DNA from: Rhynchopus euleeides
Taxonomy: Eukaryota; Euglenozoa; Diplonemea; Diplonemida; Diplonemidae
Length of the DNA: 64,000 nucleotides
NCBI GenBank assembly: GCA_963210315.1
Contig: OY723297.1
Location: forward strand, 1,984,001-2,048,000
Reading direction: 5' to 3'
The notes below the pieces were generated by a model. That model was not told where the DNA came from, searched no databases, and saw only the letters and a program-made list of their open reading frames with translations. Made by a program: the position numbers and the translations under genes. Positions 33,320 to 43,366 of this stretch are shown in pieces; the first letter of the stretch is position 1, and each line of letters begins with the position of its first letter.

Positions 33320-34433
33320 CTCCATATGTGGCGCACTCCGAGACCCGACAACCGCGTTGTGAGTGTGCTGCTCAAGTTTTAAGGCGGTGTCAGTCAGCCC
33401 TGCACGGCCAGTAGCACCTCCCGTGTGTGTGACAGGTCGGGCCACCCACATATTCTACTCTCGGCATGCTCTTATCATTCGGTCATATTGTGTGACCTCT
33501 AAAGAAGACGAAAAAGTAACAGTTGTCCCTTCCCAACACCCCTGCAATTTCCCTTGCGTTTTCTGTGGTTCGTCATCTGCTTTCAGGGCCATTTCTGGGT
33601 AACCGCTGTCGAGTTTGTGGGGGGGGGGGGCACTACTGACTGCCAGCGAGATTCACAACTAAGACACACTCCCTCCCCTTGAGTCTCTCATCTCTTCTGC
33701 CTCTTCCCCCCCTCCTATGTGCATGCCATGTGACTCAGCAGCCCCACACGCGCCTCACGGCGTGTGTGCTGCATGTGCGCTATCTGCCCCGAGAGAAGGC
33801 AAGCCAATCCTTCAAGCGGCTGGGTTCCTCTTCCCTTGTCTGTCCGTAACCTGTCCGTTCCCTAGCCCGCCTTCCTGCCAGTTTCCAGTGTCTGTCGATG
33901 CCGGACAGCAGGTTGTTTGTTGTTTGTCCTGGGCTTTGCCCGGGCTGTCGTGGGGGTTACAGCGGTGGCAGCATTTACACGGTGTGTTGCGTCAGGAAGG
34001 CACAAGGAAGACGACTGCCCTGCTCACGCAGGTCAATCCTGGTGCCTGCTGCCGTTGCCGCCCCTACCCCTGCGCCCTGGCGGGCCACAAGGGCCCCGCT
34101 CACGGCAGTCCCGTGCCCGAGCCTTTTGAGACAGAGCGACACTGCAGTTAGTTAAGAAGTATCGTGGTTGCAAGACGCCGTCCCACCCCACCCCTTTCCC
34201 CGTTCCGACAGCATCTTCATCAGCGAACCGGGAGGGAGGGAGGGAGGCAAGAGCGAGGTGTGATTCGATGTGTGGATCCCACCACACCTGACACCCCACC
34301 GCGCCCCAAGCCAGGAGTGGACAGCGGGGGAGGTGCAGGTCATGTGTGATCGCTGACCGAACCATCACCCTTTTCCCTTGTCCTTTCTTGATTCTCGGGA
34401 ACTGGGATTCGCTGTTTGCCCACCCCACCCACC
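33320..34433. other. Intergenic region upstream of endonuclease V
   Basis: Mixed sequence with a poly-G run near 33620. An open frame at 33717-34151 is Cys/Pro-rich, without recognisable motifs, and I do not call it. Pyrimidine-rich stretches at 33660-33715 and 34370-34395 may mark 3'-end or leader processing. Confidence 0.4.
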
Positions 34434-35366
34434 ATGGCAGGCAGGGTTGCGCGCCTCTTCAGGGTTGCATCTGCGGCCTTTGGTTGGGTGCCCCACCCGG
34501 CTCGCCCCGTCGCACCCCGCAGCACTGTCAGTATGTCGGGCGAGGCAGCGCCTGCCGAGGCTGTGCCTGTGCCTGGGGAGGCGAGCAGAGAGGCGGGCGG
34601 CACAGGGCATTCGAAGAATGCCGAGGTGCTGAAGGAATACGAAGAGAAGTGGATCCTCGAGCAGGCAGCCTTGCGCGAGCGCTGCGTGATCGATGACGTC
34701 TGCGATTGGCAGGCCAGCGATACCTTCGAAGGTCTGAACGTCGTCGCCGGTGTCGACATCTCCTTCGCAAAGGACAACCCTGTTGACGCATGCGTGACAG
34801 TCGTGGCCCTGGAGTACCCCTCCATGAAGGTGCTGCACGAGGTGACGTACATGGTCGCCCTCGACCTGCCGTACATATCGGGCTTCCTCGGCTTTCGAGA
34901 GGTGCCCCACATCCAGCGTGCTGTCGAGCGCATGCGAGAGGAGCACGGCGTGGTGCCGCAGGTGATCCTGATGGACGGCAACGGCGTGCACCACCCCCGC
35001 CAGTGCGGCGCCGCCTGCCACCTGGGTGTGGTGACGGGCATCCCGACGCTGGGCGTTGCGAAGAAGATGCTTGCGGTGGACAACATCGACCTGAAGCAGC
35101 TGAAGGCGTCGTTCGCCCTCCCAGGGAACCTGACCAAGGCGGGTGACGCGATGCCCATTGTCGGTGCCTCGGGCCGTGTGTTCGGCTACGCGCTGCGGGC
35201 AACGAACGACTCTGTCAACCCGGTGTTTGTCTCTGCGGGGCACATGATCTCCACCGACACCGCACTGCGCCTTGTGAAAGGCATGTGCAATGTGCGGGTT
35301 CCTGAGCCAGTGCGCCAGGCTGACCAGCGTTCGCGCATCTTCCTCCGCGAGCGTGGCCTGCTGTAG
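34434..35366 (+). CDS. ENDOV: Endonuclease V (deoxyinosine/inosine-specific nuclease)
   Basis: 310 residues from ATG 34434. Family landmarks are all present: GVDISF with the first metal-binding Asp near residue 108; YISGFLGFRE (147-156) with the wedge Tyr and catalytic Glu; DGNGVHHPRQCG (181-192) with the second Asp; GVAKK with the conserved Lys; and GHMIS (269) with the His/Gly loop. Endonuclease V cleaves the second phosphodiester 3' of inosine in DNA, and RNA in eukaryotic members. The first 45 residues are Arg/Ala-rich without acids until Glu (MAGRVARLFRVASAAFG), resembling a mitochondrial presequence. The core looks intact and typical in length. No intron is visible. Confidence 0.93.
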   Translation: MAGRVARLFRVASAAFGWVPHPARPVAPRSTVSMSGEAAPAEAVPVPGEASREAGGTGHSKNAEVLKEYEEKWILEQAALRERCVIDDVCDWQASDTFEGLNVVAGVDISFAKDNPVDACVTVVALEYPSMKVLHEVTYMVALDLPYISGFLGFREVPHIQRAVERMREEHGVVPQVILMDGNGVHHPRQCGAACHLGVVTGIPTLGVAKKMLAVDNIDLKQLKASFALPGNLTKAGDAMPIVGASGRVFGYALRATNDSVNPVFVSAGHMISTDTALRLVKGMCNVRVPEPVRQADQRSRIFLRERGLL

Positions 35367-35846
35367 GACGCAGGGTTGCATGTCTGCGCTGTCGGCAGGG
35401 TAGGGGAGGTGGGTTTGAATGGTAGCACCGCAGAGCCCGCCCACCGGGTGCACCCACCCTGATAGGAGAGCGAAGCACGCCCCGCCCGGGTGCGGGAAGG
35501 AGTGGTCGTCTCTGGGGATCCACAAGGATTATGACGTGGGGGCCTTTACGCTCTGAAGTGCTTAAAAGCGAGCTGCCCCCACAACAACACGGCTTTGACA
35601 CAGTGAAGACCCACCCAGGGTCATTCTTTCCACGGGCCCACAGGCAGCCACGTTGCACCCTACTGCGCACCGTCATCATGAGTCTTACTCACCCTAACCC
35701 AGCAGACGGTGCTGCTGATGGACGCTGCCGGAACGAGCCTGCAGGGAACCCAAAGAACACGCGCCCGCCTCCCCACCCACACCCTGCCTGCTGTTGGAGT
35801 TGCTGTGTTGGCTTATCCGTTTGTGCATCACTGACACCCAACATTG
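35367..35846. other. Short intergenic region, possible leader of the PDZ gene
   Basis: No convincing gene. A frame from ATG 35678 is Pro/Cys-rich and could be a first exon for the downstream gene, but no clear donor was identified. Confidence 0.3.
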
Positions 35847-37175
35847 ATGAGCCCCACCCCACCCCCAACACACACTTCACCGCTTCGCCACACCCAACAC
35901 CCCCCTTCGCAGCCCGCCACCCCCCTCGAGCGCCACATCCCCGTTGGCCCTGAGGTGCTGATGGCCATCCTCACGGCACGCTGGGCGGGACGCCAGGGCG
36001 AAGGCATCGACGCACACGCCCTCTCCTGCGAGGGCTGCGGGGGCCTGTTCGGCGCGTCGCAGTGGGTGGGGCGCGTGCTGTGCGACCTGTGCCGCCAGCG
36101 GGGGGCGCAGCGGCACGGCGCAGCCGGCCTCTCTGTCAGCATCCCTGGCACCGGGACGGGGGGTGCCAGCCTGCACGAGTCGGAGTCAGGGCTTGTCGTG
36201 CTGTCCGTCGAGCGGGGCAGCCCCGCCGAACAGCAGGGCGTCGCACGCGGCATGCTGCTGACAGAATACGGGGGGTATCCTGTGCGCAGCCTGCGCTCCC
36301 TGAAGGTGGCACAGCAGCAGGTGGCAGGGCAGCAGCAGGCTGTGGCGTGCAGCCCCACCCGCTACCGCTCCCTGGTGCACACTCATCCCGAGAAGGCGGT
36401 GCTGCGGTTTGAACCGCGGGCTGACGGGTGCTTTCCCACACTCGGCGTTGCCGACCTGCCTCCCTCTGCACCAGCAGCAGGGCCCACCACGGGGCGGCGT
36501 GCAGCATCACCTGCGCAGGAGAAGGCATACCGTGCTGTGTGCGAGGCGTACAAGGCGGGCACCCTGCGGTCGGAGGACTTCCTCCGCACTGTGTACAACC
36601 TATGCCCTGCTCTGCACGCCGAGGCGCTGCTCGTGGTGAAGGCTGCGAAGGACAGTGAGGCGCTGCGGCAGCAGGTGCTGAAGGAGGTCAAGCAGGACGT
36701 GTCTGCGGCGCAGTCGCAGCAGCGGAGCAGGGCGCGGATAGGCCTGCTGTCCTTCGAGCAGGGCGAGAAGACGGGGCGGAAGGGCCTCGAGAGCGACGAG
36801 GCAGCCTCCTTCGCAGCCCTGCTGCAGCAGGGCGCCGAGGGGGACGAGGAGGCGCCCCCTGTGGTCCCTCCGGAGGAGCCGCCGTCCGACAGGTTCCGCA
36901 GGTTCCCCCCGCGCAGGACGCACCGCCCGGCGGCGTCTGCGTCACCGCGGAAGGAGGTTGTGCGTTTCGTGCCGCCCCCGCTGCAGCGGCCGTCATCCCC
37001 TATCACCAGCGACACTGCGGCACCCCGCAGGACGCCGCTCTCCCCGAGCGACCAGGGCTCTCCGTCGTTCCGCTTCGATGGCACGCTCACAGCAGAGGTG
37101 AAGGCGATCCTCATTGAGGCAGAGCCTGAGGGCGAGGTGCTCACGCCCGGCCCGCCGAGGCTGTTGGGCTTGTGA
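35847..37175 (+). CDS. PDZ-like and zinc-ribbon protein
   Basis: ATG 35847 gives 442 residues; ATG 35959 (405 residues) may be the real start, because CTTCGCAG at about 35904-35911 looks like a splice acceptor. A CX2C-X15-CX2C zinc ribbon lies near residues 61-84 (CEGCGGLFG, CDLC), followed by a PDZ-type segment near 115-170 (GLVVLSVERGSPAEQQG, then GGYPVRSL). The middle carries a helical stretch (SEDFLRTVYNLCPALHAEA), and the C-terminal third is Pro/Arg/Ser-rich and probably disordered. PDZ domains bind C-terminal peptides, so an adaptor role is likely. No relative of known function is recognised. Confidence 0.6.
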   Translation: MSPTPPPTHTSPLRHTQHPPSQPATPLERHIPVGPEVLMAILTARWAGRQGEGIDAHALSCEGCGGLFGASQWVGRVLCDLCRQRGAQRHGAAGLSVSIPGTGTGGASLHESESGLVVLSVERGSPAEQQGVARGMLLTEYGGYPVRSLRSLKVAQQQVAGQQQAVACSPTRYRSLVHTHPEKAVLRFEPRADGCFPTLGVADLPPSAPAAGPTTGRRAASPAQEKAYRAVCEAYKAGTLRSEDFLRTVYNLCPALHAEALLVVKAAKDSEALRQQVLKEVKQDVSAAQSQQRSRARIGLLSFEQGEKTGRKGLESDEAASFAALLQQGAEGDEEAPPVVPPEEPPSDRFRRFPPRRTHRPAASASPRKEVVRFVPPPLQRPSSPITSDTAAPRRTPLSPSDQGSPSFRFDGTLTAEVKAILIEAEPEGEVLTPGPPRLLGL

Positions 37176-37932
37176 TATGCAGCCCCGGAGGATGTGCCGT
37201 GCAGCTGAGCTGTGCGGTGGAGGATTCCAATGCCGTGCGACCCGTGGCCTGTGTTGTCCTTGGAGTGGAGGCTGTGAGGTGGTCGTGCGGTGTTCCTCAG
37301 AGGGGCAGGGTTTGGCGGGGGCCTTGGGGGTGGGAATAGCGCTGGAGTTGCTCCGCCCGTAACGGCGTTCCACAGTGCCACGCCCTCCGCCTGCCTGGGT
37401 CCCATGCAAACGCTTGTCGTGTGCGTGCGAGCCCTCCAGAGACAGAAGCGAACCAGAGAACCTATCTTTACCTATCCCAAATCCACATTTCATGTAATCG
37501 GTGCTGTCATATCCATAGGGGGCCTTCGCTCTGTGTCACTGTGTGTCAAACTGTGTCACTTTGCAGCCAGGTGTTGTGAGGCGGTTCATCATTTCTCACT
37601 TCTCTGCATTTCTGAGCGAAGGCCCCCCTTAGTTTCCGTTTCGGTTCCTTTCCTCCGTGCCACACAGACCACTGCGCCAGCAGGAGATACAGCAGTCGGC
37701 GAGAAGGCGCGAGGGAGCCGGCTCCTGTTATTTCTCTTTCAAAAACAACACCCTATCCCTGTGTCCCAGCCAGTTCAGTGTACATTGTGTAGTGCTTGCA
37801 CTGTTGTCCACATATCCGTCAGTGTCCCACAGTGCCAGGGACCCATCAGGGAAGCCAGCCGTTTTTGAAGAATATGTGTGGAGGTTAGCAGGCTCGGCAT
37901 CTCACGCTGTGGCCTGTAGGGGACACGGTGCG
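37176..37932. other. Intergenic region with one small TIR element
   Basis: Apart from the 111-bp inverted-repeat unit at 37518-37628, no gene or repeat is evident. Confidence 0.35.
37518..37628. mobile_element. 110-bp TIR element, relative of the 109-bp insert in B
   Basis: The ends are GGGGGCCTTCGCTC and GAGCGAAGGCCCCCC. The length and end sequence match the insert in element B (GGGGGTCTTCGCT) although the middle is unrelated. It is non-coding and sits between host genes. The target duplication is unclear. Confidence 0.6.
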
Positions 37933-38226
37933 ATGCCAGTTCGCTATCCCAAGCACTACATTACCAAGCGGTGGTCTTTCGAGTTTTGGTCATCTTCCAG
38001 CGATCTTCGGCGTTTGTTCGAATTAAGCCTTTCTGCACCACTTCACCCCCCAGAGTATGTGAAGTCCAGCCCTCTTATTATTCGTTCCTGTGGGAGATGG
38101 GCGCTGTACGTCACTGCCCCGGCCGTCTTGTCGGCTAGGACTGTGGTCGTTGATGCGTTGATGTCAGTAAGAAAACTGCAACAGCCCATTCAGACATGGA
38201 ACCCCTTGCTTACGGGCTTCACTTGA
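37933..38226 (+). CDS. Possible small protein (97 aa), unsupported
   Basis: ATG 37933 to TGA 38226. Composition is ordinary (RRLFELSLSAPLHPPEY, WALYVTAPAV) and not low-complexity, unlike nearby chance frames, but there is no recognisable motif and no second copy. It could be the end of a spliced gene or a chance frame. Confidence 0.2.
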   Translation: MPVRYPKHYITKRWSFEFWSSSSDLRRLFELSLSAPLHPPEYVKSSPLIIRSCGRWALYVTAPAVLSARTVVVDALMSVRKLQQPIQTWNPLLTGFT

Positions 38227-38585
38227 AATCGGTGTGTTGTTGTCGGGCATGTGGCTCAGAAGTGCTGTAGAGAGACGGGTGCAATCCAACCTGCTTTGTG
38301 TTGCAACCCGTCTCAGCAGTTTCAGTCACCGCCGCCACTGTCCCCAAGGTATTGTGCCATTGTGTATTTCCCACCCCTCCACCCACCCAGCGCCATATCA
38401 TCTTGCCACTGGTTTCCTGGCGTGGAGACCCATGCCCGGGGTCAGTGCAGGTCACTAGTCTGCCATACATAGAGGACCAGCTGGTGTGATCTGATCTGCG
38501 CCAGACGGGGTCTTGCGTGCAGTGAGAAAACATAGGCGGTAAACGGTGACCGAAGGCCCCTTCTTCCACGCGACAACGCACAGGC

Positions 38586-38610
38586 CTTCACCTTTCTTCT
38601 GCCTTTGCAG
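38586..38610 (+). promoter_or_regulatory. Pyrimidine tract with TTTGCAG: candidate acceptor
   Basis: CACCTTTCTTCTGCCTTTGCAG lies about 57 bases upstream of the ATG at 38667. It resembles a 5'-UTR or spliced-leader acceptor. Confidence 0.4.
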
Positions 38611-38666
38611 AAGCTTTAGAACACCCGCACTGCAGGAGCAGCGTAGGTTGGGCCCGACACACCAAA

Positions 38667-39113
38667 ATGGTCTTCTTTCTCATCAACCTGAAAGCGATTG
38701 CTGGCGAACATGATTACTTTGAGGTTGCCGGGAAATCGTACTGCGTCGCGCAGCCGTGGGTCATGGTCTTCTGGTTGATCCCGATCTGCCCAGTCGGACA
38801 GCCGCGTCTGATGACGAACAACCACCGCGCCCCCCACCTCTGCGGGCCATACCGCTTCGTTCCTTTCAAGGAGACCCCGCAGTGGTCCTTCCTGAAGGCA
38901 GTGGTGTTCACGATTCTGCGCCTTCTGACGTTGGGTCTCATCTGCCTCTACCGCCCGCAGGCCTCGGAGGAGCGGAAGCGTGTGCTGCTGGAGGCGGCCG
39001 GCCTGAAGGTGCGCGACGTGGAGCAGCCTGAGGAGGGGGAGGGGGGCGGCGGCAACCTCCAGGGCAGCAACATTGACGAACTAGCCGATGAGAAGGTGCC
39101 GCTGGTTGAATAA
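38667..39113 (+). CDS. Small membrane protein (148 aa), unknown
   Basis: ATG 38667 to TAA 39113. A hydrophobic stretch lies at about residues 28-46 (WVMVFWLIPICPVG) and another at about 77-97 (FLKAVVFTILRLLTLGLICL), so two membrane segments or one membrane and one re-entrant are likely. Between them is a Pro/His-rich loop; the C-terminal 45 residues are acidic and soluble (EEGEGGGG, DELADEKVPLVE). I do not recognise the family. The frame is complete, with natural composition and a candidate acceptor just upstream. Confidence 0.6.
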   Translation: MVFFLINLKAIAGEHDYFEVAGKSYCVAQPWVMVFWLIPICPVGQPRLMTNNHRAPHLCGPYRFVPFKETPQWSFLKAVVFTILRLLTLGLICLYRPQASEERKRVLLEAAGLKVRDVEQPEEGEGGGGNLQGSNIDELADEKVPLVE

Positions 39114-40136
39114 GGCTGTGAAGGCTCGCACAAAAACACAGTCAGCTCACAATAAGTTCCACGATCGGACACACACAGGTCAAGGTGTGTGCGTTTGTTT
39201 CACCACAACCTCTCCCCCCCCCCCCCCCATGATTCTCGCCCCGTACCTGATGAGAGCAGGCGAGAGGAGGACGTAGTACGGACTGCTCGAAACGTAGACA
39301 CAACCAGCAATGCTACTGTATGACGATGAGGCAACAGCCATCGTATACACCAGGTGCACGAAAAGCCCCCCCTCCCCACGTGTGGCCTACAAACAAACAA
39401 ACAACCGTACACAAATACGCTACTTTCTACAATCAAATCCCCATTCATAGTATCAGTTCTCGTGCGTCGTCTTTCGCAGATGTTCTGTACGATGCGGGTC
39501 CGCTAATTCAACACAGCAAACGAAAAGGTGTGAGCAAGAAAAGTTGTGAATTGATATTTTTGCCGACCGGCGACCCCCTGGATGGCTCACCATGTGACAC
39601 ACAAGTTTCTCACACATATGCCCCCCCCCTACCCCCTCGGACAACGGCCATGAGGATAATCTGATTCCCACATCAGAAACCTGCATGGTTTAGGTCTTCT
39701 CCTGCCCGGAAGTGGGAATGTTTGAGAGTTCTTGTGGGGGACTTCGCTTGTAAATCGAGAAAAGCGAGACTGCTGACTGGCAACAATGTTGCGCAGCAGT
39801 TTGGCACCAGAGCGAAGGACCACCCTTACTACATTCCATGAAGTGATCAAAATACAGCAGCCTCCCGTGCCTGCTTTCTCTAGCTTGCAGGCTGTTTGCC
39901 GAGTACGTGCGTGTCAACTGCTCACTGCGCCCGCGCTTGCCGCAGTCTTAGTGTCTCCGTTCGCGGTCAGTGTCTCGCTCTGACCTGTTCTGCCTGTCCT
40001 GCAGCTGATTGCCGTGGCTGTGGACGATCGTCGTGCTCAGCGAGTGGAGGCCCTTCGGTCGATTGCATGCATAGTGGCAAGCCAGCGATGCAACACTCAC
40101 CACCACCCGCAGGTCTATCATATTCAGATCATCATC
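39114..40136. other. Intergenic region with candidate acceptor at 40004
   Basis: No gene seen. C-run DNA lies at 39213-39230 and 39620-39640. A strong pyrimidine tract, GCTCTGACCTGTTCTGCC followed by TGTCCTGCAG, ends at 40004, 133 bases before the ATG of the P450 gene. Confidence 0.4.
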
Positions 40137-41645
40137 ATGAGGACGGTGTCCATGGCAGTGGCGGTGCTCCTGTGCGCACACACGACGAGTGCGCTCGACT
40201 GGTCTTGCGTCTCGGCGTGCCTGAGGGTGGTCGGGAGCGGGCAGGATGAGTGCCTGCAGTGTCTCGACTCGTTCGACCTGGGCAGCGTGCCGCCCAGCTA
40301 CGCGAAGGACATGATCAAGTTCAAGGCGACGGACCAGGACTACATCAAGGGCTTCTGCGGGGAGCGTGGCATCGCCGGGGAGGGTGTGGATGTCGCGCAG
40401 TACCCCAGCGGGTGGAAGCCCGTGGTGGAGAACGGGACGGTGACCGCGTACACGGGGTGCGAGAAGGCGACGGGTTTCCCTGGTCTGGGGACGACGTCGT
40501 TCCAGTCGCACGCTGCCGTCAAGGAGATGCTGCAGACGCTGCCCCGCCGCCAGAACGACGGGGAGGTGTGGCGCGGGAACGAGCTCGGGCTGTTCGTGTG
40601 CAACTCGCTGTTCTGGAGCAAGGTGAACCCGCGCTCGCTGCTGCTGGGGGCGTCGGTGAAGCAGCACAAGGTGATCCGCCCCTTCCTGGACGAGCTGTAC
40701 GCGACGTGCGACTCCGGGTGCGCGGCGAGGCTGAGCGCGTCTGCGGGTGCGTTCATCGCGGCGCGCAAGTCGCTCAACATCCAGTCTGACGTGAAGATCT
40801 GGGTGAACGAGGAGCTGTTCCGCATCACCTTCCCGGGTGAGGTGAACCCGCTGTCGGGGGAGGACTTCGTGTCGCTGCAGAGCTCCTTCACGACGCTGAC
40901 GCCGTTCGTGCAGATTGTGCCGCAGTGGTTCGCCAACCTGATGGCGCGCGACGCGGTGGCGAAGCTGGAGGCGTACTTCGCGGCGGTGCGGCCGCTGGTG
41001 GTGAAGCACTACGGGGCACGTCTGGCGGGGCAAGACTGCGCGCCGACGCTCGACTGCGTTGACCAGCTGACGTCGGCGCTCATCGACACGCTGCTGGCGG
41101 CGGGCGGTCTGTCCGTGCCTGGCGGGATCTCGACGGCGCTGTGGGTGATGTACGGGAACACCGCGCCGCACGGGGACATCTTCCCGGCGGACTTCCGGAT
41201 GGACACCAGCAACGTGCTGCCCTTCTTCTACGAGTCGCTGCGCTTCTTCGCCCCTGTCGTCGGCGTCCCGTTCTGGGAGCCCGCGCCTGCACGCGCGACG
41301 GACGACACGGCGAACCAGTTCGAGGGGGGTAAGCGTGTGGTCCTGAACGTGGCCCTGGCGAACCAGGACCCGAACGTGTACGGGGCGGACGCACACAAGT
41401 TCCGCGTGCGCGCGATGTCGGAGTACCACTCCAAGTTCATCGGGTTTGCGGAATTCGCCGTGGACGCGTCTGTGGCGGATGGGACGATGAACCGTGTGTG
41501 CCCCGGGAAGGCGCTTGCCCTGCAGCTGGGGAAGGCGTGGCTGCAGCAGTGGGACCAGGACGCATGGGTTGTTGAGGGGGAGGAGAAGAGCAACTACAAG
41601 ATGGTGGCCCCCCTGGTCGACAGCTTCGTGCTGAGGCGCAAGTAA
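40137..41645 (+). CDS. Secreted or ER-lumenal cytochrome P450, CYP74-like
   Basis: 502 residues from ATG 40137. A signal peptide is evident (MRTVSMAVAVLLCAHTTSA), followed by a Cys-containing N-terminal segment. P450 landmarks: ExxR in the K helix as YESLRFF (about 364), the downstream RVVLNVALANQDPNVYG block (about 398-413), and the haem Cys in NRVCPGKALALQL (about 454). The ANQDPNVY block and the Cys loop resemble CYP74 (allene oxide synthase / hydroperoxide lyase), which rearrange fatty acid hydroperoxides without O2 or reductase. The usual I-helix acidic-Thr pair is not obvious, which also fits CYP74. Assignment within P450s is moderate. The upstream in-frame start at 40014 is less likely than the signal-peptide ATG. 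Confidence 0.65.
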   Translation: MRTVSMAVAVLLCAHTTSALDWSCVSACLRVVGSGQDECLQCLDSFDLGSVPPSYAKDMIKFKATDQDYIKGFCGERGIAGEGVDVAQYPSGWKPVVENGTVTAYTGCEKATGFPGLGTTSFQSHAAVKEMLQTLPRRQNDGEVWRGNELGLFVCNSLFWSKVNPRSLLLGASVKQHKVIRPFLDELYATCDSGCAARLSASAGAFIAARKSLNIQSDVKIWVNEELFRITFPGEVNPLSGEDFVSLQSSFTTLTPFVQIVPQWFANLMARDAVAKLEAYFAAVRPLVVKHYGARLAGQDCAPTLDCVDQLTSALIDTLLAAGGLSVPGGISTALWVMYGNTAPHGDIFPADFRMDTSNVLPFFYESLRFFAPVVGVPFWEPAPARATDDTANQFEGGKRVVLNVALANQDPNVYGADAHKFRVRAMSEYHSKFIGFAEFAVDASVADGTMNRVCPGKALALQLGKAWLQQWDQDAWVVEGEEKSNYKMVAPLVDSFVLRRK

Positions 41646-42393
41646 TGCGGTGTGCCGGCACCCGTCTATCACCTGCAGGTGTTCTTCCTCACAGGCCGCA
41701 CAACCGCCCTCCCACCTGCCAGGCTTTATGTTTTGATTTAGCGTCGTCAACCGGGGAAGCTTTCTGCGCCTTATGGTGGATCTTACAGCAGCGAACTCTC
41801 ACCACTTCATACGACTGATTGGACTGTGGTGTGCAGTGGGGGGTTGCGTTCCAAGATACCGAGGGGAATCGCAGCGAGGTTGGAGTCCTGGTTTTGGTTT
41901 TACTTCCCCCCCTTAGGGTTTTCCCAGAATCTTTTTTTTACAGGGGGGGGTCAAATAAACGTACTTAGTACTACTATTCGGCGAACGCGCGGGCCTAAAT
42001 CGACCTCGCCAGAAAATTAATAAATAGTTTGCGAGCGAATAGACGTACTAAGTACGTCTATTCAACTTTTCCTAAAAACGCTGTTTGCAGGGGCTCTGCG
42101 GGGCTGTTTGGTCCACCAGGGGCGCGCTGGCCACTGCTGTCGTCCGTCTCTCACTTCTTCTGCCTTCCGGTCGAGTATCCGCTCTGTTCTCGTCCTACCA
42201 CTCGCCCCTCATTTGGTTTCGTACCGTTTTGATTTGTATTGCCCCCCCCCCCCCCTGGTTGACATTCTTGTTGAGTTAGTGAAAGCATACACAGTTCATC
42301 AGAGCTGTCAGCTTCACTGTCGGTGGTTGGTTGGTGCGTTGATGCTTAAAAAAAAGATGTGAAAAAGACAAGCCACAACCAGCACGCCCCAAC

Positions 42394-42941
42394 TTACTTC
42401 TTCTTCAAGTTCTTGGGCTTGCTGGGGCAAGTCTGCATGTTGTGCCCAGGCTTCCTACACCCTTTGCAGAGCCTGCGCGGTGTTTGTTGGGAGTCTGGGT
42501 GGTCGGGGACGCTGCGCGCTTCTTTTCGGAGGACTGGGAGGACTGGGAAGGCTGTGTCTGTGTGAGAGAGTTCACACGAACCGGCTTCGCCCATGCCAAG
42601 ATGCTTGACTGTTGGGTTGGCTGAGACACAACTTTCTTTTGGGTGGACTGCTTCTCTGTGCTCTCTTTTGCCTTCCCGTCCAACCCAGGTTCAAGGTCCG
42701 CACCACCAGCCTCAGGGGATGTTTCTGTGCTTGGTGCGAAGGTGAGGTCCGGACAAAGGGAGCTCTTCACGAACCCGTCCTCCTCACCCGACACCTTCAG
42801 CACGTACCCCATATCCCGCAAGCGCTCGGCTACCAGCGTGCCCTGGCCCGGGCCAGTTGGTTGAAGGAAGGCCGGGGAGCGCATGGCGGTGGCCCATCCT
42901 CGAATATCTTGAACAGGAGGCATTCCATCAGCAGGAGGCAC
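42394..42941 (-). CDS. Element D protein with C-terminal CCHC zinc knuckle
   Basis: A frame from 42941 to 42405 encodes an ordered start (LVAERLRDMGYVLKVSG) and a Ser/Thr/Gln/Lys-rich tail. An overlapping frame ending at 42394 carries RRLCKGCRKPGHNMQTCP, a CX2CX4HX4C knuckle of the kind found near the C-terminus of Mutator-like and some other transposases. The family would expect the two to be joined, so a frame change lies in the tail. The catalytic region is not visible, so the protein may be a fragment. Confidence 0.5.
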
Positions 42942-43244
42942 ATGAAAGCATCGGACGTCATCATTATGTCGGACACCAGCCGAAGCTATTGGCTCTGTTG
43001 GTGGATGGTGAAATCTGGGCAGTTGGATTGCGGGTTTGCGGGCGTGTGTTGATCAGTGCTGCACAACAGGAGAGAATGTCAAACAACGTCAGGGAAGGGG
43101 GCTGCGGGGGGTGGGGGGTGGGCTCAGCTGGTCCTCGAAGGCTACATCTATGGTGAGGTGTGTCTGGGGCCATCCGTCCACATCTTCTCGTTGGTGGTAG
43201 GGACTGCGGACGCCGTAGATGAGGAGTCGTTTAATGCGCGCCGC

Positions 43245-43366
43245 TCTTCAGCAGTGATTTTGACGCCTCTGGACCCCAGGAGTTTGCGGGTTTCCGGGTT
43301 TGCGGTCTTCAGCAGTGGTTCTGATGCCTCTGGACCGCAGGAGTTTGCGGGTTCGCTGGTTTCCCG
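43245..43366. repeat. 61-bp tandem duplication in element D
   Basis: Two adjacent copies of a 61-bp unit beginning TCTTCAGCAGTG, about 85-90% alike, in the right part of D. No function is apparent. Confidence 0.7.
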
